Source: Cytophagales bacterium Alg240-R148
GTDB taxonomy: Bacteria; Bacteroidota; Bacteroidia; Cytophagales; Cyclobacteriaceae
Assembly (NCBI GenBank): GCA_900537185.1
Contig: LS999827.1
Location: 687,001 to 751,000 of the forward strand
DNA length: 64,000 bases
Reading direction: 5' to 3'
Position numbers and translations under genes: made by a program
Shown: positions 32,821 through 42,324 of the stretch, in pieces
How the letters are laid out: each line of letters starts with the position of its first letter
Numbering within the stretch: the first letter of the stretch is position 1
Notes under the pieces: generated by a model
What the model was told of the DNA's origin: nothing
Databases searched by the model: none
What the model saw: the letters and a program-made list of their open reading frames with translations, nothing else

Positions 32821-35229
32821 ATGATACGCAACTACTTTACTTCAGCAATTAGAAACATCCGAAAAAGGAACCTCAATTTTTTAATCAATGTCTCTGGTTT
32901 GACATTGGGTTTGTTTTGTGTGCTCATTATTCTGCTTTATGTTCAAAATGAATTGAAGTACGACGAATTTCACGAAGGGTCAGAAAGAATTTACCGTGTG
33001 GAGTGGCACACGGACCAGCCACAAACAAGAACTCCTCATCCCATGGCACAGGCTCTTGTAAAAGATTTTCCTGAAGTGGAAGCGGCAGTATCCCTTTCTC
33101 CTTTGTGGGGGCCAGGCCTAACAAAAAGAAAATTCCAAATTTGGAATAAAGAAAAAGACGAAAAATATCTAGAGACCGGAATCCTATCGGTAGACAGCAA
33201 TTTTTTTGATGTCTTTTCTTTCCCATTAATCATTGGAAACAAACAGACTGTATTAAGAAGCCCAAATACAGTGTTGTTATCAAAGTCCACCGCTTTAAAA
33301 TACTTTGGTACGGCCAATTGTTTGGGCTCCATCTTAACCATAGAAAGTGCAGGTAATGATTTTGAAGTTGCTGGAGTTTTTGAAGATGTTCCGGATGCTT
33401 CTCATTTTCATTTTGATATCTTAGTTGGATACGTTCATTTAAAACCAAAAGACCAATCCCCATATTATACTTGGAATGATTTTGGCCATTTTAACTACAT
33501 AAAATTAAAGCCAGGAACCGACTCTGAGGCGCTTGAGTCCAAGGTGTTGCCTTGGATGGGCAATTACATACAAGTTACTGCCCAACAACTAGAAATGATT
33601 GAAAAAAGTGGGTATTCCATTCAGCTCACTCCTATAGAACGCATCCATTTACAATCCAATATTCGATGGGAATTGGAAAACAACGGCAACATAGAATATG
33701 TTTACATTCTCTCGGGGGCTGGTGTGTTTATTTTGATTTTGGCCATGTTAAATTTTATAAACCTTAGTGTAGCAAGTGCTAAAAAAAGATTCAAAGAAAT
33801 AGGTGTTCGAAAAACACTTGGGGCTCAAAAAAACCAATTGGTTGTTCAATTTATTGGAGAATCGGTGTTCACTGCTTTTTTAAGCCTGATTTTAGCCGGC
33901 CTTTTAATGGAAATAACTATTCCTTTGTTGCAGGTGCAGTTTGGACTATCTATAGAAGAAGCAGGCATGTATACTCCTTTTAATATTGGTCTATATTTTG
34001 TTTTTGGAATAACAACTGGCATACTTTCAGGAATTTACCCCGCTCTTTTTATGTCTGCCACCAACCCGATATTGGCCCTTAAAGGGAAAATTATAAAGAA
34101 AAGCGCACGAAGAAACAACCTATTGCTCATTACCCAATTTTGTATTTCAATGGTAATGATTTGTGGCAGTTTACTTATATACAACCAGCTCAATTACCTC
34201 AACAACAAACCCTTAGGTTTTGAAAAACAACATACTTTGTTGTATGAATTAAACTCGGCTGTGTTAAAAGAAAAATACTCGGAAATCAAAAAACAAATTC
34301 AAAACATTGCAGGCATCCAGGATGTCTCTGCAAGTTCCAACCTTCCAGGCAGTGGTTTCAATCAGAATGAAGTGTACTCCAATGGAGAACCTCAAAATGA
34401 AATTTCCTTTTCTGAAATGTTCGTGGACCATGAGTTTATCCAAACAATGGGAATAGAATTGGCCCTAGGAAGAGCATTTGAAAAACGATTTAACGGTGAC
34501 TCCTTGGCCTCTTTTATCCTCAATGAATCCGGCGCAACAGCCCTACAGCTGAAAGACCCTATTGGTGCACAAATCACCTGGAAAACTGAGTCAAGTGATG
34601 TTACCGGCACAGTTATCGGGATAGTAAAAGATTTTCACTACCAGTCCTTGCACACCGGAATTAGGCCATTGATTCTTGTCCATTACCCGGCTTTCAACCA
34701 TGTGGTGCTCCGCTTAGATACCGAAAATTCCAAATCAAAAATTGCTCAAATTAATGCCGTATTCCAACAATTTGATCCAGATTATGCTCCCCAACCTACA
34801 TTTTTATCCGATAACATTCAGAATCAATATGAAAATGAAAGTTCCTTAAGCACATTGTTTACTGGTTTTTCGATTCTTGCCATTCTTATTGCTTGTATAG
34901 GGTTGTTTGGAATGGCAACACTCTCCTTTGCAGAAAGGACCAAGGAAATTAGCATAAAGAAAATACTTGGAGCAAGGTTAGCAGGTTTGATGGGCCAAAT
35001 GTTGTGGGAATATTCTAAACAAATATTAATTGCCATTACCATTGCCATTCCAATAGTATACTATTGGTTCGATAAATGGCTCGCTTCCTTTGCTTTCAAA
35101 GCATCCATTGATTGGATAGTGTTTGTAGGAACAGGGTTGTTGCTACTGACCATTGCCTGGTGTACCATAGGGTACTTGTCTTATAAAACTGCGAGTTCCA
35201 ACCCCATTCATTCTTTGAAAGAAGAGTAA
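32821..35229 (+). CDS. MacB-like ABC transporter permease (FtsX duplication)
   Basis: This 802-residue protein has two copies of the MacB_PCD plus FtsX arrangement: a TM near 20-42, a periplasmic domain with ELKYDEFHEGSERIYRVEW, an FtsX block around 280-420 with SAKKRFKEIGVRKTLGAQKNQLV, and a second periplasmic and FtsX block ending FAERTKEISIKKILGA and the final TM helices to about 795. It has no ATPase domain and no ATPase gene is near it. It is an orphan permease of the type expanded in Cytophagales, whose substrate is unknown. It is divergent from an NtrC-type regulator. Confidence 0.9.
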   Translation: MIRNYFTSAIRNIRKRNLNFLINVSGLTLGLFCVLIILLYVQNELKYDEFHEGSERIYRVEWHTDQPQTRTPHPMAQALVKDFPEVEAAVSLSPLWGPGLTKRKFQIWNKEKDEKYLETGILSVDSNFFDVFSFPLIIGNKQTVLRSPNTVLLSKSTALKYFGTANCLGSILTIESAGNDFEVAGVFEDVPDASHFHFDILVGYVHLKPKDQSPYYTWNDFGHFNYIKLKPGTDSEALESKVLPWMGNYIQVTAQQLEMIEKSGYSIQLTPIERIHLQSNIRWELENNGNIEYVYILSGAGVFILILAMLNFINLSVASAKKRFKEIGVRKTLGAQKNQLVVQFIGESVFTAFLSLILAGLLMEITIPLLQVQFGLSIEEAGMYTPFNIGLYFVFGITTGILSGIYPALFMSATNPILALKGKIIKKSARRNNLLLITQFCISMVMICGSLLIYNQLNYLNNKPLGFEKQHTLLYELNSAVLKEKYSEIKKQIQNIAGIQDVSASSNLPGSGFNQNEVYSNGEPQNEISFSEMFVDHEFIQTMGIELALGRAFEKRFNGDSLASFILNESGATALQLKDPIGAQITWKTESSDVTGTVIGIVKDFHYQSLHTGIRPLILVHYPAFNHVVLRLDTENSKSKIAQINAVFQQFDPDYAPQPTFLSDNIQNQYENESSLSTLFTGFSILAILIACIGLFGMATLSFAERTKEISIKKILGARLAGLMGQMLWEYSKQILIAITIAIPIVYYWFDKWLASFAFKASIDWIVFVGTGLLLLTIAWCTIGYLSYKTASSNPIHSLKEE

Positions 35230-35343
35230 CAAACTAACTAATAGGGAAGTATTTATATTACATACAACAAAGAAAGGCAGCTAAAATTAAAATGCATTTT
35301 TAGTCCAACAGGCCAGCCTACTTTCTGTTAATATAGTATTTCC

Positions 35344-36390
35344 CTAACTTTTAGCCTCTTTTAAAACTGGATTCTTTTTGACCAACATCATGGCGGTTAA
35401 TCCCAATATTACTATTAGCAATGTTTGTGTTATCCAAACCAAGGTCGCAAATCCAAAATACTCCGGTAAAAATAAATTTTCTTCAATTAACATAGCTGGT
35501 TGGCTATAAAAAGTTAGAACCGAAGCCACCAGCACTTGGTAGGTTCCAATTCCTCCTTGCATGATAATAAAGCCTACAGTTCCTGCAATAAATGCGGACA
35601 ACATAGCGGCAAAAGAAAAATTAGCTGTGCCTTCCCAAGCAAAAAAAGTAATCCAAAACATGCCAACGTAACAGCCCCAAATCAATAGCGTATAGGTCAG
35701 GTAGGCCCAACGGTCTTTGAGTGTGAAAATCGTTAACAAACCATCTTTAAACCCCTTGATTAACTCATTGATTTTATTTCTTATTGCTTCGTTTATAAAA
35801 TACACAACACCAAGACCAACTATTCCAGCGCCCAACACACCTGCCACAATATAGGTCCAAATAGGGGTACCATTGGTTTCTGAAGAATTCCCCGCAGCCA
35901 TTTGCTCAATCAAACTTTTTAATTCTAACAATTGGTCTGTATTAATTAAAAATGCAGCACTAGTTATGAGCCCCAAACATAGAACATCGATCACTCTTTC
36001 TGCCACTATTGTTCCAAATGCCTTTTCAAATGGTATGCCTTCCGCCCCTTTCATTACACCAGCCCTTGAAGCCTCTCCCATTCTTGGAACCACTAAGTTG
36101 GCCACATATCCTATCATTACAGCGTTAAAGGTATTCCGCAGCGAAGGTTCGTGGTCCACCGCTCGAAGCATGTACTTCCAGCGTATGGCTCGGCTCAAAT
36201 GGGAAATGAACCCAACTAAAAAAGATAAAAAGAGAATGAAATAATTGCTCTCTTTGAAAACATCAATAAAAATCTTCTGTTGTTCGGGGGTGTATTTATT
36301 CCAAAAAAACCAGCTTATCCATATGCCAATACTGAGTGGTATTCCTATTTTTAGATATTTAATTATCTTTTTTTTCAAGTCTTTTGCCAT
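35344..36390 (-). CDS. Flippase-like lysylphosphatidylglycerol synthase TM-domain protein
   Basis: The 348-residue protein is almost entirely membrane-spanning, with seven to eight hydrophobic helices. The motifs GFISHLSRAIRWKYML and VANLVVPRMGEASRAGVMKG match the UPF0104/LPG-synthase transmembrane family (lysylphosphatidylglycerol synthase flippase-like), but there is no C-terminal synthase domain. It might move a lipid or lipid-linked sugar; substrate unknown. It is monocistronic. The 114-base gap to the upstream permease gene holds only weak inverted sequence. Confidence 0.85.
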   Translation of the reverse strand: MAKDLKKKIIKYLKIGIPLSIGIWISWFFWNKYTPEQQKIFIDVFKESNYFILFLSFLVGFISHLSRAIRWKYMLRAVDHEPSLRNTFNAVMIGYVANLVVPRMGEASRAGVMKGAEGIPFEKAFGTIVAERVIDVLCLGLITSAAFLINTDQLLELKSLIEQMAAGNSSETNGTPIWTYIVAGVLGAGIVGLGVVYFINEAIRNKINELIKGFKDGLLTIFTLKDRWAYLTYTLLIWGCYVGMFWITFFAWEGTANFSFAAMLSAFIAGTVGFIIMQGGIGTYQVLVASVLTFYSQPAMLIEENLFLPEYFGFATLVWITQTLLIVILGLTAMMLVKKNPVLKEAKS

Positions 36391-36590
36391 TTATGCTTCG
36401 CAAATTTAGCAAATGCCACGATACTCACAATTATTTATCGCATAGAAATTAATGAACCTTCCTAAAGATTATTCGCATTAATTTTTTTAATTTTATTGGA
36501 AGCACCAATTGTTCCAAGAATATACCCAGGTTGCATACCACCTGAATATCAACTGAATGCATTTTTTATTTTTCATAAAATCTAACCAAC

Positions 36591-38225
36591 ATGGTAGCGC
36601 TGCTCCGCTTTTCTTTCCCTGTTTTATTTTTCTTGAGTCTTGCTGTTGTAGGACAAGACGCTCCGATTCTTAAAGAGAATCGAATCATAGTTAAAACCAA
36701 ATCCACAACCAAACCTTCAGATTTTAAAAACTCCAAGGCTTTTGCGTTTTTAAAACAATCCAACACAAGTGTCACCGTGGAAGCGTTGGCTTCTCCAAAG
36801 CAGCAAGAAGGTGGCGCTTTGTTCTTGGTACAATTAGATGCTTCACAAAACATGGCATCTACCATAGAAATGTACCAAAAATCGGGTTTATTTGAATATG
36901 TCGAACAAGATTTTATAGGATTTGCTGGTGGGCAAGCAGGTTCCTTGGCACTGGAGCCCAACGATCCTCTTTTTCACAGACAGTACGCCCTCAAAAACAC
37001 AGGTAATTTTAACTTGTCCCATGCTACCGTTGGTGCCGACATTAAAATGGAGCAGGCCTGGGAAATTGAACAGGGGGATGAGGCAATTGTTGTAGCCATT
37101 CTAGACAGTGGATCCAAATTGAACCACCCTGAATTTGCAGGAAGAATTTGGGGAAACACCGATGAAACTACCAACAACGAAGATTCGGATCACAATGGAT
37201 ACAACGATGACCTCCAGGGTTGGGACTTTGTAAACAACGACAACTACCCGGTGGATGACCACGGACACGGGACCAACGTAATGGGCATTGCAGGTGCTTC
37301 TGGGAACAATGGCATAGGCTACGCGGGTGTAGATTGGAATTGTCAACTAATGGTCTGTAAAGTGATCAATTTTCAAAACCAAGGGTATTATTCTTGGTGG
37401 GCAGAGGCCATCTATTATGCCGTAGACAACGGCGCCCATGTAATTAATATGTCGCTTGGAGGAAGCTCTTATTCCAAAACATTAGAAGATGCGATAAATT
37501 ACGCCTTCAGAAATGGTGTGGTTGTAGTGGCTTGTATGATGAATTTTAACGACGATACTCGGTATTATCCAGCTGGGTTTGAAAACGCCATTGCCGTAGG
37601 TTCTACCGATCCAGATGATACCCGTTCTGCTCCATTTTTTTGGGACAAAAGTAGCGGTAGTAATTTTGGAAGTCATATTGATGTAGTAGCTCCAGGCAAC
37701 TTTATCTATGGACTTAACTATTTATCCGACACCAATTACGACTACTATTGGGGAGGCACTTCTCAAGCAGCTCCTTTGGTTGCTGGACTTGCGGCACTTC
37801 TATTGGCGCAAGACCCTAACCGAACCCCTTCGCAAATTAAAACCATAATCGAATACAGTGCAGAGGATCAAGTTGGAGAAAGCAGTGCGGATACGCCAGG
37901 GTTCGATCCCTTTTATGGACATGGGAGGATCAATGCCTATGCTGCTTTAACAGGGAGCAAAGTGCTGTCCAAGGCAAACCAAGAGAAGCACCACGTGGAG
38001 GTTTATCCGAATCCAGCACAGCACCAATTGTTTATAAAAAGCCCTGATAAGATTCAGGTTTTAAAAATTTGCAACATGCAAGGGCAAACTTTGCTCCGGT
38101 CCAACCCTAAAAATTCCACCACCACTTCAGTAGATATTCGCTTGCTTCCCAAAGGCTTGTATTTACTTCAGTTGTTCAATTTCAATAACGAACCAATTGT
38201 AAATCAGCTTTTTATTAAACGGTAA
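36591..38225 (+). CDS. S8 subtilisin-like peptidase with T9SS C-terminal domain
   Basis: This 544-residue protein has a signal peptide (about 1-21), a fervidolysin/inhibitor-like prodomain (about 25-110), a subtilase catalytic domain with Asp172 (AILDSGS), His226 (GHGTNVMG) and Ser391 (GGTSQAAP), and a C-terminal type IX secretion sorting domain (VEVYPNPAQHQLFIKS to VNQLFIKR). It should be secreted across the outer membrane and either surface-attached or released. The peptidase is a probable nutrient-acquiring protease. It is monocistronic. Confidence 0.93.
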   Translation: MVALLRFSFPVLFFLSLAVVGQDAPILKENRIIVKTKSTTKPSDFKNSKAFAFLKQSNTSVTVEALASPKQQEGGALFLVQLDASQNMASTIEMYQKSGLFEYVEQDFIGFAGGQAGSLALEPNDPLFHRQYALKNTGNFNLSHATVGADIKMEQAWEIEQGDEAIVVAILDSGSKLNHPEFAGRIWGNTDETTNNEDSDHNGYNDDLQGWDFVNNDNYPVDDHGHGTNVMGIAGASGNNGIGYAGVDWNCQLMVCKVINFQNQGYYSWWAEAIYYAVDNGAHVINMSLGGSSYSKTLEDAINYAFRNGVVVVACMMNFNDDTRYYPAGFENAIAVGSTDPDDTRSAPFFWDKSSGSNFGSHIDVVAPGNFIYGLNYLSDTNYDYYWGGTSQAAPLVAGLAALLLAQDPNRTPSQIKTIIEYSAEDQVGESSADTPGFDPFYGHGRINAYAALTGSKVLSKANQEKHHVEVYPNPAQHQLFIKSPDKIQVLKICNMQGQTLLRSNPKNSTTTSVDIRLLPKGLYLLQLFNFNNEPIVNQLFIKR

Positions 38226-38259
38226 ACCCAATTTTGAGGGCTTCCTATGTACCACTTAA

Positions 38260-38289
38260 TTGCCAATACTTCCTTTGCAAATATTTTTG
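38260..38289 (+). promoter_or_regulatory. Bacteroidota-type promoter of the MDR oxidoreductase
   Basis: TTG at 38260-38262, a 19-base spacer and TATTTTTG at 38282-38289 exactly match the -33/-7 consensus. The ATG at 38332 lies about 40 bases downstream. Confidence 0.55.
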
Positions 38290-38331
38290 AACCAAACTGA
38301 TAATTCAAAAGTATACTATAAGAAAAGTAAA

Positions 38332-39303
38332 ATGAAAGCAGTTGTTTACAACCAATATGGCCCGCCAGAAGTACTTCAATTAAAAGAAGTTGACCAACCC
38401 ACCCCTCAAAACAAGCAGTTAAAAATTAAGGTGAATGCTTGCGCCATTACCATGGGCGATTGTGAGCTTAGAAGCCCTGCAATACCAACTTTTACTTGGT
38501 TCATTGTTAGGCTTGTTTTTGGTCTATTCCATCCTAAAATCAAAACCTTAGGGGCCTATGTGTCTGGCACCGTTGTGGCAAAAGGCAAGGAGACCAATGA
38601 ATTTGAACTTGGCGACCAAGTATATGGTATTTGTGGCAAGAGGTTTGGAGGTTATGCGGAATATGTCTGCCTGGATGAAAAGGGTCCGGTAACTAAAACC
38701 CCATCCAATATGAGTATGTCAGAGGCAGCGCCAGTAGGCCTTGGTTTAGAAGGACTCCACTTTTTCGAAAAAGCACAGCTAAAAAAAGGAGAAAAGCTGC
38801 TAATCAATGGCGCAGGAGGAGGCATTGGCACTTACGCCCTTCAATTGGCTCAATATTATGGAGCAGAAGTAACCGCCGTGGACACAGGTGATAAACTGGA
38901 AGCATTAAAAGGATTGGGTGCTACCGCATGCATAGACTATACTTCGACCCCATTGCGCGACCACCAGGAAAAGTACGACGTTATATTGGATGTTGTAGGT
39001 ACTATTGGTCATTTGGAAAGCATGCAGCTGTTGAACAAAAAAGGACGTTACATTTCTGCCATTCCAAAAATTTCTCGGGCCCTGGTAGCATTGCTTGCTG
39101 CTCCATTTAGTAATAAAAAAAGTATGACCGGTCTAACCAGTGGCTCTAAAGAAGGGTTAAAAACACTAACTACCCTTATCGAACAAGGCCATATGCGTAC
39201 TTTAATCGACAAAACCTTTGCTATGGATCAAATTATTGCCGCCCATAAGGCCATAGAAAATGGGGAAAAAGTAGGCAACATGATCTTAAATACATCCAAC
39301 TAA
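38332..39303 (+). CDS. NAD(P)-dependent MDR oxidoreductase (quinone-reductase-like)
   Basis: From the ATG at 38332 the protein is 323 residues. It is a medium-chain dehydrogenase/reductase with the N-terminal KAVVYNQYGPPEVLQLKEV and the Rossmann loop LLINGAGGGIGTYALQLAQYYGAEVTAV split around Gly-rich residues; it has no zinc-ligand pattern, so it belongs to the quinone-oxidoreductase/alkenal group. The substrate is unknown. An in-frame earlier start at 38260 adds 24 unsupported residues and lies over the promoter. Confidence 0.88.
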   Translation: MKAVVYNQYGPPEVLQLKEVDQPTPQNKQLKIKVNACAITMGDCELRSPAIPTFTWFIVRLVFGLFHPKIKTLGAYVSGTVVAKGKETNEFELGDQVYGICGKRFGGYAEYVCLDEKGPVTKTPSNMSMSEAAPVGLGLEGLHFFEKAQLKKGEKLLINGAGGGIGTYALQLAQYYGAEVTAVDTGDKLEALKGLGATACIDYTSTPLRDHQEKYDVILDVVGTIGHLESMQLLNKKGRYISAIPKISRALVALLAAPFSNKKSMTGLTSGSKEGLKTLTTLIEQGHMRTLIDKTFAMDQIIAAHKAIENGEKVGNMILNTSN

Positions 39304-39323
39304 GATGGTGTGGTTCCTTTGAT

Positions 39324-41930
39324 TCAATCGTCCACCAATACCTTGGTTGGATTCAGTGCAACAATTTTTAAAAATTGTAATGCTACCACCAATATGGCAA
39401 GGACAAACGAAAACAAAGCGCCTTGGGCGAAAAAGTAAAACAACCGGGCTTCTATGTGGTAGGCAAAATTATTCAACCATTGCAGACCAAATTGATGCAC
39501 CATTGGGTAAGCCAAAACCAATCCGATTAAAATTAACCAGTAAAACCTAGAAAAGAACTGTAAAAAAAGATGCCAGTTGCCTGCTCCAACGACTTTTTTT
39601 ATGCCAATATTTTTTTGATTAGATTGAATGTAATATAAGGTCACGCCATACAAACCAATTACGGAAAGGGCAATGGCTAGAAATGAAAATGCAACTATCA
39701 AATGTCCCATTTGCTTCTCTTTTTTATACAATTTATTAAGTGCATCATCTAAAAAAGTAAATGCTAGCGGTACCCCCCCACCCATTATTTTTTTACTGTT
39801 ATTCTCTATGGCTCCAATAACCGATTTTAGATCCGTAGTGTTGAACTTTAAATATACTTTGTCCACCTGAGTACGAGGTACCAAAATGGCCACGGGTGCT
39901 ACTTGTTCGTGCAAAGAAGAAAAGTGAAAGTCTTCTGTAACCCCAATAACAATACCATCGGTTACTATACCACCAACCCGAACTTTTTTACCGAGAATTG
40001 CTTCTGGTTTGGTTCCCAATGCATCCACTGCCGTTTTGTTGATTACCACAGCATGTATTGAGTCGTATTTGGACCTCCGCACAGGATACCTTCCCGCTAA
40101 CAACGGTACTTCCATCATTTCCAACCAACCATCGGCAACTCCGAGAATATCGATGGGATTTGCATCTTCTTCTGCAACACCTTCTAAAACAAAAGGTACA
40201 CTTCCGTTGTCTCCATCTAAAGACTCTCCACTCAAACTTATGGACTCAACTCCAGGAATGGATTGAAAAGCATGGCGCAAAGTAGTGTAATGCGCATTCA
40301 ACTCTTCTCCAAAAGTTTCCATCACCACTACACCTTCTTTGTTAAAACCCAAGTTTCGATTGGTCATAAACGTTTGTTGCGCATTGAACAACAGTACAAA
40401 CCCTATTATAAACGTAGTTACCGAAAATTGGACAACCACCAATGTTCTTCGGACAAAATTCCCACTTTTACTGGCAAGAAACACTCCTTTTAGTGCCGCA
40501 CTAACGGATTGTTGGACAATGAGTACGGCAGGAACAATACCAGCCGCCACCCCAACCAATACTGCCAAAATGGAACTATAAAGGAAAAGAACAACCAATT
40601 GTGATTTGTAAAAAAGTAAATCCCACCCAACCAGTTCATGGAACACTTCCATAAATAAAAAACTAATGCCTGTTGCCAATAACATACTGGTATACGCCAA
40701 TACAATTGCATCCAGAACCACTTGAAACCACAAAGCTCCCAATTTTGCTCCAGAAAGGGCTCTTATGGCCATCTCTTTGGTTCTGCCGACCGTAAAACTT
40801 AAAAACAAACTAGCGAAATTAAAGCCGGCTATAAGCAATACCATTAGTGCCAAAAGCAACAACATATCTGCATCTTTTTTATTGCCATGAGGCAAATCAC
40901 CATTCCAAAACTCCCCAAAATACATTTCCGTTATGGGTTGTAAAGTAAAATCAATTGCGGCAGAACGTTCCTCATTAAAGTTTGTTTTAATCAATGCATC
41001 CATTCTCTTTTCGAAATCCTCTACCGAAATGTCCTTTTTAAGCTCAACAAAAGCATAAAAAGAAACCCAACCCCACGAATCGAGTGTAACCGGATATCCG
41101 GCAGGAACTTTAAAAGACCTAAATGGAAGTAAAAAATCAAATTGCAAAGAACTTTGTTTTGGAGGATCTTCCACTACTCCTTTGACCGTATACAATGTTT
41201 GGTTGTCTAGGCTTACTATTTTACCCAACCCCGTTTCATTTCCAAAATATTTTTTAGCTGTTGAGGCGGTCAAAACAATACTATTTACATCCTTTAATGC
41301 TCCAGACTTAGTGCCTTGTATGAACTCAAAATCAAACATTTCTAGAAAGTCAGGGTCAACATAAAACAAGTCATTTTCTTTAAAGACCTTGTCTTGGTAC
41401 GAAACAATTCGACCTTCCGAATGCCTAACCGTACTTGCCCGCACTACCTCAGAAAAGTTGTTCTTAACAAAAGAGGCAGTTGGTGGACCTACTGTTGGCA
41501 ACATCCTGGGGTGTTCTCCGCCCCTTTTAATTTCATCGTAATTAATCCTGTACAACTCCTTCTTTTTTTTGTGAAATCCATCGAATTGGTATTCGGATTG
41601 AGCGGCTACAAATAAAAGTTGACACGTAACAAAGGCTGCCACCAAACCAAAAAGAATGGGTACCGACTGCCCTTTATGCTTTGAAAGGTTTCGGAATGCT
41701 GTTTTTAAATGAGATGGGAACATCAGGTTGGGTTTATTGTTGGGAACCAAGGGTCGGATTAGGCTGGGCCTAAGCAAGGAAATAACCGCACTTAGGTACC
41801 GCATTTCTTTTATGCTGCTTTTTGAACTAGAATCTTGCCGGTATTCTTCTTCCAAGTCCCCTCTTATATCATCATAGAAACGAGGGTTGCAGCATACTTT
41901 CAATAGGACGTTGGCTATTTTTTTAATCAT
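39324..41930 (-). CDS. MacB-like ABC permease with N-terminal permease prefix domain
   Basis: This 868-residue protein starts at the ATG at 41930, overlapping the PadR stop by 4 bases (ATGA). The first 80 residues form a short helical prefix (PRFYDDIRGDLEEEYRQDS), as in PadR-linked permeases (ADOP type). Then come two MacB_PCD/FtsX halves: FSHLKT-type entry near 90, periplasmic domain with EYQFDGFHKKKKELYRI, FtsX block with VGRTKEMAIRALSGAKLG and a second with GIKKVVGAGNWHLFLQFF. No ATPase domain or gene is present. The substrate is unknown. Confidence 0.9.
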   Translation of the reverse strand: MIKKIANVLLKVCCNPRFYDDIRGDLEEEYRQDSSSKSSIKEMRYLSAVISLLRPSLIRPLVPNNKPNLMFPSHLKTAFRNLSKHKGQSVPILFGLVAAFVTCQLLFVAAQSEYQFDGFHKKKKELYRINYDEIKRGGEHPRMLPTVGPPTASFVKNNFSEVVRASTVRHSEGRIVSYQDKVFKENDLFYVDPDFLEMFDFEFIQGTKSGALKDVNSIVLTASTAKKYFGNETGLGKIVSLDNQTLYTVKGVVEDPPKQSSLQFDFLLPFRSFKVPAGYPVTLDSWGWVSFYAFVELKKDISVEDFEKRMDALIKTNFNEERSAAIDFTLQPITEMYFGEFWNGDLPHGNKKDADMLLLLALMVLLIAGFNFASLFLSFTVGRTKEMAIRALSGAKLGALWFQVVLDAIVLAYTSMLLATGISFLFMEVFHELVGWDLLFYKSQLVVLFLYSSILAVLVGVAAGIVPAVLIVQQSVSAALKGVFLASKSGNFVRRTLVVVQFSVTTFIIGFVLLFNAQQTFMTNRNLGFNKEGVVVMETFGEELNAHYTTLRHAFQSIPGVESISLSGESLDGDNGSVPFVLEGVAEEDANPIDILGVADGWLEMMEVPLLAGRYPVRRSKYDSIHAVVINKTAVDALGTKPEAILGKKVRVGGIVTDGIVIGVTEDFHFSSLHEQVAPVAILVPRTQVDKVYLKFNTTDLKSVIGAIENNSKKIMGGGVPLAFTFLDDALNKLYKKEKQMGHLIVAFSFLAIALSVIGLYGVTLYYIQSNQKNIGIKKVVGAGNWHLFLQFFSRFYWLILIGLVLAYPMVHQFGLQWLNNFAYHIEARLFYFFAQGALFSFVLAILVVALQFLKIVALNPTKVLVDD

Positions 41931-42250
41931 GATCCTTGTGTTGATGGCATGGCGCTCCACATTTGGGTTCTCAATTCTTGCACAGTCTTCAATACATTAA
42001 TGCCATGTTGGGTTGCACTAAAATACTTTTTCTTCCGCCCACCTCGCTCCGGAGTTGCCGCTCCGACCCTGCTCAACAAAAAGCCTTTGTCTTCCATCCT
42101 TCGCAATGCCGATTGCATGGCACCAACACTCGTTTTTTTTCCCAACCTACCTTCCAATTCCTTTTTAATGGATACACCATATGCACCATCTCCTAAAATA
42201 CAAATGGTCAACAAAACTAGTTCTTCAAAATGGCCTAAACTGCTTTTCAT
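41927..42250 (-). CDS. PadR-family transcriptional regulator
   Basis: The 107-residue winged-helix protein begins MKSSLGHFEELVLLTICILG and has the PadR pattern GAYGVSIKKELEGR, SVGAMQSALRRMEDKGFL and GGRKKKYFSATQHGINVL. PadR proteins are usually ligand-released repressors. Its stop overlaps the permease start by 4 bases, so it and the permease form an operon, and the upstream imperfect palindrome at 42252-42277 is a candidate operator. Confidence 0.93.
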   Translation of the reverse strand: MKSSLGHFEELVLLTICILGDGAYGVSIKKELEGRLGKKTSVGAMQSALRRMEDKGFLLSRVGAATPERGGRKKKYFSATQHGINVLKTVQELRTQMWSAMPSTQGS

Positions 42251-42251
42251 A

Positions 42252-42277
42252 CAATATCTTTCCTATTTGTAGTATTG
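42252..42277 (-). promoter_or_regulatory. Candidate PadR operator
   Basis: The segment runs from CAATA to TATTG, a perfect inverted 5-base pair of ends, and contains the inner pair CTA / TAG around TTTG. It directly abuts the PadR start codon. Position and symmetry fit an autoregulatory operator, but it is imperfect. Confidence 0.35.
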
Positions 42278-42324
42278 AACGGAATTCCCAACAAAAAGTT
42301 ACTTGACCCTCCAAAGCGATCATT

